NCBI RefSeq assembly: GCF_024594815.1 | Contig: NZ_JANJOU010000008.1 | Coordinates: forward strand, 186,001-250,000 | DNA: 64,000 bases | Direction: 5' to 3' | From: Roseomonas populi | GTDB lineage: Bacteria; Pseudomonadota; Alphaproteobacteria; Acetobacterales; Acetobacteraceae | Shown here: piece after piece, positions 35,608 through 44,202 of the stretch | How the letters are laid out: the number at the start of each line of letters is the position of its first letter | Numbering within the stretch: position 1 is the first letter of the stretch | Position numbers and translations under genes: made by a program | The notes under the pieces: generated by a model | Databases searched by the model: none | The model's input: only the letters and a program-made list of their open reading frames with translations | What the model was told of the DNA's origin: nothing

Positions 35608-36573
35608 CTACTGCGGCGTCAACCCGAGGGAGCGCACCACCTCCACCTTCTCGGCATTGTCGCGCCGCGCCTGGGCGGTGAAGGCCTCGCGCCCGGAATA
35701 CATGATGGGCTCGCCCAGGCGGCCCATCACCGTGCGGAACGAGGCCTCCTCGGTCCCCTTGCGGCACAGCTCGTCCAGCCGCGCCGTGATCGCGGCTGGC
35801 GTCCCGCGCGGCACGGTGATGCCGGCCAGCACGGGCTGCAGTGTCGGCAGGCCCAGCTCCCGCGTGCTCGGCACGCCCGGGGCGGCCACGCTGCGCTCGT
35901 CCCCGAACACGGCGAGCAGGCGCACCGGCTTCCCGCGCGCGCCGCCGACCGTGCCCATGCCGAAGTCCAGCCGGCCGCTGAGCATCTCCGGGTAGATCGG
36001 CGTCTCCCCGCGGAAGGGCACGTCCGTCACACGCAGGGACAGGCCGCGCACGATGTTGGCGAAGGAGAGGTGCCCGAGGCTGTTCGTGCCGAAATGACCG
36101 TAGGTCATCGTGTCCGGCCGCGCGCGGATGGCGGCGACGAGGTCCGGCATGGTGCGGAACGGGGAACCCTCCGCCACCACCACGGCGAGCACGTTCTCGA
36201 AGACGCGGCAGACATAGTCGAAGGATTCCACGTCGAAGGGCACGTTGCGCACCGTGTGCGCCGCAGTGGTGATCGGCGTGATGGGCCCGAAGCCGATGGT
36301 GAGGCCGTCCGGCCTGGCCGAGGCCACCGCCTGCGCGCCAACGATGCCCGATGCCCCGTCGCGGTTCACCACCACGAAGCGTCCCTCGGACACGTCCGAC
36401 ATGGCCTGGGCCAGGGCGCGCCCGATCGTGTCCACCACGCCGCCCGCCTGCCAGGAAACGACCACCTGCACGGGCCGGTCCGGATAGGGTGCCGCCGGCT
36501 GCGCCGCGGCCGTGCCGGGCCAGCCGGCCCAGGCCACCGCCGCGGCCAGGGCGACCCTCAGGATGCACGTCAT
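35608..36573 (-). CDS. Bug/TctC family solute-binding protein
   Basis: ATG 36573 is preceded by GGAGAGGAGGG and gives 321 residues; the longer frame is a shadow. The signal peptide is of the Sec type (MTCILRVALAAAVAWAGWPG, cleaved at AAA-QP). The ligand-loop motifs are YPDRPVQVVVSWQAGGVVDT and VVNRDGASG, with VPFRGETPIYPEM in place of the usual HVPYRGG; it is the most divergent Bug protein here. It is the last gene of the OYE-lactonase-CoA-transferase unit. Confidence 0.92.
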   Translation of the reverse strand: MTCILRVALAAAVAWAGWPGTAAAQPAAPYPDRPVQVVVSWQAGGVVDTIGRALAQAMSDVSEGRFVVVNRDGASGIVGAQAVASARPDGLTIGFGPITPITTAAHTVRNVPFDVESFDYVCRVFENVLAVVVAEGSPFRTMPDLVAAIRARPDTMTYGHFGTNSLGHLSFANIVRGLSLRVTDVPFRGETPIYPEMLSGRLDFGMGTVGGARGKPVRLLAVFGDERSVAAPGVPSTRELGLPTLQPVLAGITVPRGTPAAITARLDELCRKGTEEASFRTVMGRLGEPIMYSGREAFTAQARRDNAEKVEVVRSLGLTPQ

Positions 36574-36626
36574 ACGTCCCTCCTCTCCGGGGGGTCTTGC
36601 GCCCCTCCGACCTCTCACGCGTCCGA

Positions 36627-37832
36627 CTAACTCTCGGCCACCACCTTCGCCGCGATCAGCGCGTCGATGGCCGCCTCGTCGTGGCCCGCCTCTGCCAGGA
36701 CGGCCCGGCTGTCCTGGCCCACGGCCGGCGCTGGGCGGCGCACGGCGCCCGGCGTCGCGGAGAACCGCGGCACGACGTCCGGCATCGTCACCTGCCCGAG
36801 CTCCGTGTCCTTCACCGCGCGGAACACCCCGCGGGAGAGGACGTGCGGGTCGGCCGCGAGCCCGGCCGCGTCGAGGATGGGCGCGGCGGTCACCCCGGCC
36901 GCGTCCAGCGTCGCCCAGGCTTCCGCCGCGCTCCGCGTCGAGAGCCAACCGGTGATCTCCGCCTCCAGGGCCTCCACGTTCTCCAGCCGCACGGTGTTCG
37001 TGGCGAAGCGCGGGTCGGACTTCAACTCCGGCCGCCCCATCGCGTCGAACAGCTTCTCCGTCATCGACTGCATGGGCGCGGAGATGGTCAGCCAGTTTCC
37101 GTCGCCTGCCAGGAAAGTGTTGCGCGGGGCTGCCGAGGAGCCCCGGCTGCCGGTGCGCCCGCGCACCGTGCCCTTGAACCCCTGCAGCACCGCGTCGGCG
37201 CCGAACATTGCCACCATCGGCTCCAGCAGCGAGAGGTCCACCACCTGCCCCCGCCCGCCTGCCTCCCGCGCGCGCACGGCCGAAACGGTGGCGAAGGCGC
37301 CCATCATGCCCGCGACCATGTCGGCCAGGGGGAAGCTCGGCAGCAGCGGCGGACGGTCGGGGAACCCGTTGCGCGAGGCGAAGCCGGACAGGCCCTCGAT
37401 CAGCGATCCGTAGCCCGCCCGCATCCGGTACTCCCCGGACTGGCCGAAGCCCGAGATCCGGACGATGACAAGGTCGGGGTGCCGCTCCAGCAGCATCGCC
37501 GGCGCCAGGCCCCAGCGCTCCAGCGTACCGGGGCGGAAGCCCTCCACCAGCACGTCCGCCCGCGCGACCAGCCGCTCCAGCACGGCACGGCCTTCGGCGG
37601 AGCGCAGGTCGAGCGCAATGCTGCGCTTGTTGCGGCCATAGACCTTCCAGTGCGCGGCGATGCCGTCCGCGATCCAGGCGCGGAGCGGGTCGCCCGGCCC
37701 CGGCTCCTCCACCTTCACGACATCGGCGCCGAAATCGCCGAGCAGCATCGTCAGCATGTTGCCGCAGACGAGCCGTGACAGGTCGAGAACCCGTATGCCC
37801 CTCAGGGGCCCTTCCGCCACGTCTTCCGTCAT
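36627..37832 (-). CDS. CaiB/BaiF (class III) CoA-transferase
   Basis: At 401 residues it has the class III fold: IRVLDLSRLVCGNM at the N-terminus, GADVVKVEEPGPGDPLR, and the catalytic Asp in SFPLADMVAGMMG near residue 171. GQVVDLSLLEPM follows. It is clearly distinct from the 26593 enzyme, so the cluster has two CoA-transfer steps, possibly entry activation and CoA recycling from the lyase product. It starts four bases after the lactonase stop, in the unit behind site F. Confidence 0.92.
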   Translation of the reverse strand: MTEDVAEGPLRGIRVLDLSRLVCGNMLTMLLGDFGADVVKVEEPGPGDPLRAWIADGIAAHWKVYGRNKRSIALDLRSAEGRAVLERLVARADVLVEGFRPGTLERWGLAPAMLLERHPDLVIVRISGFGQSGEYRMRAGYGSLIEGLSGFASRNGFPDRPPLLPSFPLADMVAGMMGAFATVSAVRAREAGGRGQVVDLSLLEPMVAMFGADAVLQGFKGTVRGRTGSRGSSAAPRNTFLAGDGNWLTISAPMQSMTEKLFDAMGRPELKSDPRFATNTVRLENVEALEAEITGWLSTRSAAEAWATLDAAGVTAAPILDAAGLAADPHVLSRGVFRAVKDTELGQVTMPDVVPRFSATPGAVRRPAPAVGQDSRAVLAEAGHDEAAIDALIAAKVVAES

Positions 37833-37836
37833 TGCA

Positions 37837-38724
37837 TCAGCCCTCGAACAGCGGCTCGGGCACGCCCCTCACACCGAGGCCATGCAGCGCGAGGAGGGCA
37901 CCGGCCAGCGGCTGCCGCGCCCGCTCCGCCTCGCCCAGGAACACGGTGCCGGAGGTGACGTAGAGCACGTCGAGGTCGGGCCCGCCGAAATTGCACATGG
38001 TGGGGTGCGAGACGGGCAGCCGCACGATGCGGTCCAGCCGTCCCTCCGGGTCAAAGCGCCCGATCGCGCCGTCCCCGATCAGGGCGCACCAGTAGTAGCC
38101 CTCGGCGTCGAAGGTCGCACCGTCCACGCGCCAGGGCAGGCCGGCGGTAGAGAGGAAGACGCGCCTGTTGGAGATGCGCCCGCTCTCGATGTCGAGGTCG
38201 TAGCGCCACATCACCTCTCCTCGGCTGTCGCCGAAGATCATCGTCCGGTCGTCCGGGCTGAAGGCCATGCCGTTGGACACGATGAAGCCCGTGTCCATCC
38301 GCTCGCAGGCCATGTCCGGGGAGAGGCGGAAGAGCGAGCCGCCTGGGTTCTCGTCACCTGGGTCGCGTGAACCGCACCAGTAGCGCCCGCGCCGGTCGCA
38401 GCGGCCATCGTTCAGCCGGTTCTCCGGCCGGTCCGGCTCCGGATCCAGCACCGGCGTAACCACTCCGGTTTCCAGTTCCACCGTCGCGAAGCCCTGCTTC
38501 AGCCCCGCCACCACGCCGCCGCCGCGCCGGAACACGTAGGAGCCGATGTTGTTGGGCATCACCCAGCGGCGGACCGTGCCGTCCGCCTCCAGTCGCTGCA
38601 GCGCGGGGTATCGCGTGTCCACCCAGTAGAGGCGCCCTTCCGCCGGGTGCCACATCGGGCTCTCCCCAACGATATCGGCGCCCTCGTGCACAACCTCGAT
38701 CTCGGGCTGAGGAAGCTTCGGCAT
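37837..38724 (-). CDS. SMP-30/gluconolactonase/LRE family protein
   Basis: ATG 38724, five bases after GGAGG, gives 295 residues, the usual six-bladed propeller length. Metal ligands can be placed as Glu in GESPMWHP, Asn in ENRLNDGRCD and Asp in WRVDGATFD. Such proteins hydrolyse sugar or other lactones with a divalent metal. The longer open frame upstream is a shadow over the reductase. Within the unit it may open a lactone formed from a hydroxy acid intermediate. Substrate is not readable. Confidence 0.92.
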   Translation of the reverse strand: MPKLPQPEIEVVHEGADIVGESPMWHPAEGRLYWVDTRYPALQRLEADGTVRRWVMPNNIGSYVFRRGGGVVAGLKQGFATVELETGVVTPVLDPEPDRPENRLNDGRCDRRGRYWCGSRDPGDENPGGSLFRLSPDMACERMDTGFIVSNGMAFSPDDRTMIFGDSRGEVMWRYDLDIESGRISNRRVFLSTAGLPWRVDGATFDAEGYYWCALIGDGAIGRFDPEGRLDRIVRLPVSHPTMCNFGGPDLDVLYVTSGTVFLGEAERARQPLAGALLALHGLGVRGVPEPLFEG

Positions 38725-38738
38725 CGGGACCTCCGGGC

Positions 38739-39911
38739 CTAGCGGGTGGCGGCCGGCGCGCTGCCGGCCTGCCAGGTGGAGGGGGAGCTGCCGAAGCCGG
38801 ACCTGTCCCGCTTCTCCAACCAGTAGCCATAGGCAGGCGGGATGGCGGCGAAGGCGTCGGCGACACCGAGCTTCTGCGCGGCGTCCAGCGGCCAGTTCGG
38901 GTTGTGCAGCATCTCCCGCCCGATCGCGACGAGGTCCGCGCTGCCCTCGCGCAGGATCGCCTCGGCCTGGTCGGCATGAACAATGAGCCCGACCGCCATG
39001 GTTGCCACCCCGGCCTCGACCCGGATCCGGGCGGCGTGCTGCACCTGGTAGCCCAGCCGCGGCCTGTCCGCCTCGGTGATGGAGCGCGGCGTCATCCCGC
39101 CAGTGCTGCAATCGATCACGTCCACGCCCTTGCCGCCCAGCACGCGTGCAAGCGCCACCGTCGCCTCGATCGTACCGCCATCCTCGTCGATCGCGGAGAC
39201 GCGGAAGAAGAGCGGCTTCTCCGCAGGCCAGTGCCGCCGCACCTCCTCCACCACCTCCACCGCGAACCGCATCCGCTTCTCCGGGGAGCCGCCATAAGCG
39301 TCGTTCCGCATGTTGGCAGCGGGGGAGAGGAACTGGTGCAGCAGGTAGCCATGCGCGCCGTGCACCTCCAGCACGTCGAAGCCGGCGCGGTGCGCGCGGC
39401 CGGCGGCAGCGCCCCAGGCGGCGACCATGTCCTGGATCTCCGGCAAGGCAAGGGCGCGCGGAACCGCGGCAGCCGGGCTCGCGGCCACGGCGCTGGGTGC
39501 CACCAGCTCCCAGTCCCCGTCATCCTCCAGGCCGGGATGGCTGGCCAGCGGGGCGCGCCCCTCCCAGGGCACGGAGTTGCGGGCTTTGCGCCCGGAATGG
39601 CCGAGCTGAATCCCGATCGCCGCGCCATGGCCTTTCATGAAGCGGGTGATGCGCTCCAGCCCTGGGATGAACTCGTCCTTCCAGAGGCCCGGGTCGCGCG
39701 GCGTGGTGCAGCCGCGCGGATCGACCTTCGTCGATTCCATGAAGACCAGCCCCGCACCGCCCGCGGCGAACTTGCCGAGATGCATCAGGTGCCAGTCCGT
39801 CACGTGGCCGCGCTCCGCGGCGTAGGTGAGCATGGGCGACAGCACGATCCGATTCCGCAGCGTGACGCCCCGTAGCGCCATGGGCTGGAAAAGGAGGGGA
39901 GTCTGCTGCAT
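38739..39911 (-). CDS. old yellow enzyme-family NAD(P)H:flavin oxidoreductase
   Basis: From ATG 39911 the product is 390 residues and matches YqjM-type ene-reductases: LFQPMALRGVTLRNRIVLSPM at the N-terminus in FMN-binding position, GHVTDWHLMHLG, the IQLGHSGRKA catalytic His strand, and VHGAHGYLLHQFLSP. It would reduce activated C=C bonds using FMN. The extension to 39992 lacks support. It is the first gene of the leftward unit (reductase, lactonase, CoA-transferase, Bug) driven from the region shared with the IclR gene. Confidence 0.9.
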   Translation of the reverse strand: MQQTPLLFQPMALRGVTLRNRIVLSPMLTYAAERGHVTDWHLMHLGKFAAGGAGLVFMESTKVDPRGCTTPRDPGLWKDEFIPGLERITRFMKGHGAAIGIQLGHSGRKARNSVPWEGRAPLASHPGLEDDGDWELVAPSAVAASPAAAVPRALALPEIQDMVAAWGAAAGRAHRAGFDVLEVHGAHGYLLHQFLSPAANMRNDAYGGSPEKRMRFAVEVVEEVRRHWPAEKPLFFRVSAIDEDGGTIEATVALARVLGGKGVDVIDCSTGGMTPRSITEADRPRLGYQVQHAARIRVEAGVATMAVGLIVHADQAEAILREGSADLVAIGREMLHNPNWPLDAAQKLGVADAFAAIPPAYGYWLEKRDRSGFGSSPSTWQAGSAPAATR

Positions 39912-39987
39912 GGACGCGTTTATCTCCCCAGCTTTTCGGGCCCTGGACGATGGAGCCCCATGCGGGACCGTACCCCGCACCCTTTCT

Positions 39988-40032
39988 TTCACTCGCAGTG
40001 CGAATTATATAATCGTCTTGGCGCGATGCTAA
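39988..40032. promoter_or_regulatory. divergent promoter with IclR-type operator, site F
   Basis: Arms TTCACTCGC and GCGAATTAT (39988-40008) flank AGT, with a perfect TCGC-N3-GCGA core. The string ATTATATAAT at 40004-40013 is self-complementary and offers a TATAAT -10 box to both strands. Leftward, TTAGCA (40032-40027) stands 17 bases from it as a -35. The operator overlaps the leftward start region and the rightward -35 region, which suits repression and autoregulation. Confidence 0.7.
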
Positions 40033-40105
40033 CGCGCTCTTGGACCTGCCGTAAACTGCCCCCCACGGGGCATGCCGCCGCCCTGCCGTACCCGGAGACC
40101 GCTTC

Positions 40106-40960
40106 TTGGCATCGACCAAACCACTCCCGACGCCCTCGGACGAGAAGAAGGACCGGCAGTTCGTCACTGCCCTTTCCCGCGGGCTGCAGCTCCTGCAGTG
40201 CTTCACGCCTGAGCAGCCGGAGATGAGCGGCTCCGACCTCGCGCGGCTCACGGGGCTGCCCCAGCCGACGGTGTGGCGCCTCTGCCATACGATGATCGAG
40301 ATGGGCGTGCTGGTCACCATCTCCGGGGAGAAGATGCGGCCGGGATTGGCGGCGCTCCGCCTCGGGCACAGCGCGATCGCGGGCCTCGGCATCGCGGAAG
40401 TCGCGCGCCCGCACCTGCAGGAACTGGCCGATGCCTTCCAGGGCGCGGGCGGGCTCGCGGCACGGGACGGGATCGACATGGTGATCCTGCAGCGGTGCGA
40501 GAGTGACAACCGCCTGCTGATGAACCTGCACGTCGGCTCGCGCGTGCCGCTCTCGACCTCGGCTTTCGGCTGGGCCTGGCTTGCCGGCGTGCCGGAGGAC
40601 GAGCGCGCCCGTGCGACGGCCGAATTGGAGGAGAAGGACGGCGTGCGATGGGGCAAAGCGAAGGCCGGTTTCGCCCAAGCCCTGGCCGAGTACCGGCAGC
40701 GCGGCTTCATCATCAACGCGGGAGTGCTGCACAAGGGCTACAACACGGCCGCCGTGCCCGTGCTGGCACCCGATGGGTCGGTGCCCTTCGCCGTGAACTG
40801 CGGTTCAGCCGCCGTGACCTTGTCCGCGGCCCGGTTACGCTCCGAGGTCGGCCCGCGTCTCGCGAGGCTGGCGGACTCTCTCCGGTACGCGGCCATACCG
40901 AAAAGCATGAGGAGCACTGTTGCCACGGACAGGCGCTCCGATCGCGGGGCGGGCGCCTGA
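40106..40960 (+). CDS. IclR-family transcriptional regulator
   Basis: This 284-residue regulator starts at TTG with GGAG upstream. The winged helix spans about 18-80 (FVTALSRGLQLLQCF, then GLPQPTVWRLCHTMIEMG as the recognition region). The IclR effector domain spans about 90-265. The effector domain binds a small ligand, usually a pathway substrate. The gene stands at the right end of cluster 2 beside operator candidate F, and similar palindromes precede all other units back to 24.7 kb. It is the natural candidate for their control; whether it represses or activates cannot be told. The last 20 residues are polar and variable. Confidence 0.92.
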   Translation: MASTKPLPTPSDEKKDRQFVTALSRGLQLLQCFTPEQPEMSGSDLARLTGLPQPTVWRLCHTMIEMGVLVTISGEKMRPGLAALRLGHSAIAGLGIAEVARPHLQELADAFQGAGGLAARDGIDMVILQRCESDNRLLMNLHVGSRVPLSTSAFGWAWLAGVPEDERARATAELEEKDGVRWGKAKAGFAQALAEYRQRGFIINAGVLHKGYNTAAVPVLAPDGSVPFAVNCGSAAVTLSAARLRSEVGPRLARLADSLRYAAIPKSMRSTVATDRRSDRGAGA

Positions 40961-41175
40961 ACCGATCCAGGCATCCTGACGGGCGCCCAGGGCTTCTCCG
41001 ACCCGCCGCCGCCCCATCCTGAACGCGAGCGGAGCCGGAAGAGTCGTTGCCGATGGAGCCGCGGCGAACGACCCGCATGATGGCGGGGTGATGGTTGCGG
41101 ACCGCACGGTCCCCGTCCATGCGCCGGCCCGGAAACGCCTGCTGCCGCGGCAGTCAGGGCGGGGTGCCAACATCC

Positions 41176-44154
41176 TCAGGCATCGAATTGCCTCTGCAGT
41201 CCGGCGATCGTCGCGTCCGAGAAGACGATGCTGCCCCGCGCGCTCCGCGCGACCGCCTCGGCCAGCAAAAGCCGCGCCTCGGCCCGTTCATCAGGCGGGA
41301 GAAGTTGCGCCAGGAGCGCAAGGCCCAATGGCCGGAGTAGCCCCGCCCCCATCTCCTCATAAGCCCCGAGGCCGCGGCGCATCTCCGCCTCGCCCGCCAT
41401 CCGGTCGCCCAGCCGCCCGCGCGCCCACCCGCCCAGGATGGCTCCCCAGGCCGACCAGTAAGCGAAGTCCTGGGCCGCCGCGATCGCCTGCAATTCCTCC
41501 GCAGCGGCCAGGGTGTCCTGCGGCCGTCCTGCCAGCTGCGCCAGGACGCAGCGGAAGGCCAGGGCGAAGCAGAGGCTGTGCGCATGGCCCAGCTCGCGCG
41601 CCGCCGCCACGGCCGCCCTGTCGATGGCGAAGGCCGCCTCGGCCTCGCCCTGGAACCACAGCACCCATCCCAGATGCGCCCGCGCCAGGACAGCCGGGTC
41701 TGAGCCGTAGTCGAAGCGGTGCGGCTCGTCCCGCGTGGGATCGTAGAGGGCCAGCACCCGTTCGAGATGCCAGCGCGCCTCCGCGTGGCGGCCGAGGTAG
41801 AGAAGGCCGAGCCCGAAGGGGCGATGCGCCTGGAGGAGCGCGGCCTCGTCCCGCTCGCCGTCCATCAGCGCCATGATCCGTTCCCCGATCGCGTGGCCCT
41901 CCGCCACGGCGCCGCGCACGAGGTGGAAGGTCTGCAGGCCGCGCAGCGTGCGCAGCAGCAGCGGCCGGTCATCAAGGCGAAGGGCGGCGGCATGGGCGGT
42001 GGCGAAGGCCTCGCCCACCTGCGGGGCGGCGTTGCCGCGCACCAGGGTCACCTGCGCGGCCAGCCCGATATGCAGGCGCGCCTCCAGCGCGTCCTGTCCC
42101 GTCGCCTCCAGGTTCGGCAGCTGGGCGATGGCGGCCTGGAAGTGTCCCGCGGCTTCCCCATGCGCCCCGGCGCGGCCGGCGCGGATGGCAGCCCGCTCAT
42201 AGGCCGCAATCGCCTCGGCCGCCGCGCCTCCGGCCGCCAGATGCCGCGCCAGCAGCTCCGGCCGGGCCGTGACTGTCTCCGCGAAGCGCTCCGGCAGCAG
42301 GCGGCCGAGCGCCAGGTGCAGGCTGGCGCGGCGGCTGCGCAGCAGGGTCTCGTAGGCCATGTCGCGCATCAGCTCGTGCCGGAAGGTGTAGCCGGTGGGG
42401 GCCTCGGGCGGGCCTTCCGGCTCCATGAGCCCGGCCTCCACCAGGCGGCGCAGGGGGCGCCGCGTGGCCGGCAGCCCCACCGTCTCGGCCAGCGCCGCCA
42501 GCATGTCCTCCCGGAAAGAGCGCCCGATCACGGCGGCGAGCTGGGCGATGGCCTTGGCCTCCGGCAGGGCGTCCAGCCGGGCGGTGAGGCCAGCGCGCAG
42601 GCTGAGCGGCAGCTCCGCCTCCGCCTGGGCGTCCCGCGCGGCCTCCACCAGGAAGATCGGCACGCCTCCGGCCCGCGCGATGATGCGGCGCAGGAGGGCG
42701 GGATCCGCCCCCTCCGGAGCTGCGGCGGCCGCGAGGTCGCGCGCCGCCGCCTCTCCCAGAGGTGCCAGGCGCAGCGTGAGGGGGGCTGGGCCGGGCAGGT
42801 TGCGACCCTCCTGGCGGCGGGTCAGCAGCAGCAGCCCGGGCGTGTCCGGGGCGGCAACGCTGTCGGCCAGAGCGCGCAGCACGGCCAAGGTGCTGTCATC
42901 GGCCCAGTGGATGTCCTCCGCGATGAAGAGGGGCACCGGGCCAGCGGCGGCGTGGAGCGCGGCGAGGAGAGCCGCCATGTTGCGCCGCCGCCGCCGGCGG
43001 CCGGCCGCCTCCATCTCGGCCACCTGGGCGGGCGAGGCGAGGTCCAGCAGCACGGCCAGGGGCGCCGCATGATCCGTGCCGGACAGGCCGTGGCGTGCCA
43101 GCCAGCCCACCAGGGCGGCGCGGGCCTCGGAGGGTGCCGCGCGGGGCGGGATCCCGGCTGCGGCGGCGATCCAGGCCAGGAGCGGGCGGAAGGCGCTGGC
43201 CTCCTCCTGGGCGTTGCAGGCGATCGCCACCGCCTCTTGGCCCGGGGCGCCGAGGCGCGCGCGGAACTCCTCGATCAGGCGACTCTTGCCGTGGCCCGGT
43301 TCGGCCTCGACGAGGACCGTGGTGCCGGCGCCCGCCCCGGCGTCCCGCCAGGCCGAGAAGAGGCTCCGCAGTTCGTCCTCCCGCCCAACCAGGGGCAGGG
43401 CGGCGGTGGGCGGCGCCATGGTGGAACCCGCGTGCAGCTCCGCCTCGACCCGGTGGGCGAGGACGGGCCGTGGCAGGCCAGGCAGTTCGATCTCCCCGAG
43501 GGAAACGAACCGGAACCGGCGCGGCGCGAGGCGACGGGTGGCCTCGCTCGCCAGGACCTCCCCCGGGGCGGCCGCGTGCTGCAACCGCGCGGCGATGGTG
43601 GTTGCCTCGCCGACCATGGCGCCAGGCTCGCCGGCAACCCCGTGGCCCAGGGTGGCAACGACGAGGATGCCGCTGTGCACCGCCACCCGTACCCGCAGGG
43701 CGATGCCCAGCCGCCCGCGCAGCGCCTCCACCTCCGAGACCAGGTCCAGCGCGGCCCGCAGGGCGCGGGCGGCATCGTCCTCCCGCGCGGAAGGGAAGCC
43801 GAAGCGCGCCAGCAGCCCGTCACCCTGGTGCTGGGCCAGGCTCCCGCCCTGCCGCAGCACCGCTGCCCCCGCCGCCTCCCGGTAGGCGAGCAGGACGGCG
43901 CGCAGATCCTCGGGGTCCAGGCGCGCGGTCAGGGCGCTGGATTCAACCAGATCGGCGAAGAGGACGGTCACGGGGCGGCGCTCCCCCGCCTCGGCGGCGA
44001 GCGCGTCGGGCGACGGCCGCAGCCTCTCCCCGCAGGCACCGCAGAACCGCATTCCGGGAGGGCTGACGAAGCCACATGCAGGGCAGGGAAGAACCGGGGT
44101 CAGGCGAATTTCTCCGGCAATGCGGCAAGACGACGTGATCGTGATCGAAATCAC
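41176..44154 (-). CDS. class III nucleotide cyclase fused to AAA ATPase and TPR-like repeats
   Basis: This 992-residue protein begins with a zinc ribbon (CPAC near 24, CGAC near 38). The class III adenylate/guanylate cyclase domain follows (about 55-235), with metal Asp in VLFADLVESS and the GDGLLARFGFP strand. Next comes an NTPase module with Walker A EPGHGKS near 298 and Walker B FIAEDIHWADD near 418. The remaining 500 residues are Ala/Leu-rich helical repeats resembling TPRs. Such proteins link a sensed protein or nucleotide signal to cAMP production. The GTG start at 44154 lacks a ribosome site; a CTG at 44103 has GGAGAA upstream and keeps the zinc ribbon. A Crp-type site overlaps the 44154 start. 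Confidence 0.9.
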   Translation of the reverse strand: MISITITSSCRIAGEIRLTPVLPCPACGFVSPPGMRFCGACGERLRPSPDALAAEAGERRPVTVLFADLVESSALTARLDPEDLRAVLLAYREAAGAAVLRQGGSLAQHQGDGLLARFGFPSAREDDAARALRAALDLVSEVEALRGRLGIALRVRVAVHSGILVVATLGHGVAGEPGAMVGEATTIAARLQHAAAPGEVLASEATRRLAPRRFRFVSLGEIELPGLPRPVLAHRVEAELHAGSTMAPPTAALPLVGREDELRSLFSAWRDAGAGAGTTVLVEAEPGHGKSRLIEEFRARLGAPGQEAVAIACNAQEEASAFRPLLAWIAAAAGIPPRAAPSEARAALVGWLARHGLSGTDHAAPLAVLLDLASPAQVAEMEAAGRRRRRRNMAALLAALHAAAGPVPLFIAEDIHWADDSTLAVLRALADSVAAPDTPGLLLLTRRQEGRNLPGPAPLTLRLAPLGEAAARDLAAAAAPEGADPALLRRIIARAGGVPIFLVEAARDAQAEAELPLSLRAGLTARLDALPEAKAIAQLAAVIGRSFREDMLAALAETVGLPATRRPLRRLVEAGLMEPEGPPEAPTGYTFRHELMRDMAYETLLRSRRASLHLALGRLLPERFAETVTARPELLARHLAAGGAAAEAIAAYERAAIRAGRAGAHGEAAGHFQAAIAQLPNLEATGQDALEARLHIGLAAQVTLVRGNAAPQVGEAFATAHAAALRLDDRPLLLRTLRGLQTFHLVRGAVAEGHAIGERIMALMDGERDEAALLQAHRPFGLGLLYLGRHAEARWHLERVLALYDPTRDEPHRFDYGSDPAVLARAHLGWVLWFQGEAEAAFAIDRAAVAAARELGHAHSLCFALAFRCVLAQLAGRPQDTLAAAEELQAIAAAQDFAYWSAWGAILGGWARGRLGDRMAGEAEMRRGLGAYEEMGAGLLRPLGLALLAQLLPPDERAEARLLLAEAVARSARGSIVFSDATIAGLQRQFDA

Positions 44155-44155
44155 C
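44140..44155. promoter_or_regulatory. Crp-type binding site candidate
   Basis: CGTGA-TCGAAA-TCACC contains the GTGA-N6-TCAC core of cAMP-receptor sites. It lies between the cyclase and the protease operon, 48 bases before the protease start. The Crp-family protein encoded at 48153 keeps the Arg-Glu...Arg contact residues that read GTGA. Confidence 0.5.
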
Positions 44156-44202
44156 GCAGCGCAACAGCCGGCACTGCTACCCTTCGTTTCGCAGGAGGAG
44201 GA

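Noticed and set aside
40948-41000. GC-rich inverted repeat after the IclR gene as terminator
   Set aside because: Arms of seven bases with a long loop are too weak in such GC-rich DNA.
41719-44202. Long N-terminal extension of the S8 protease frame
   Set aside because: It is antisense to the cyclase gene, and the strong ribosome site sits at 44200.
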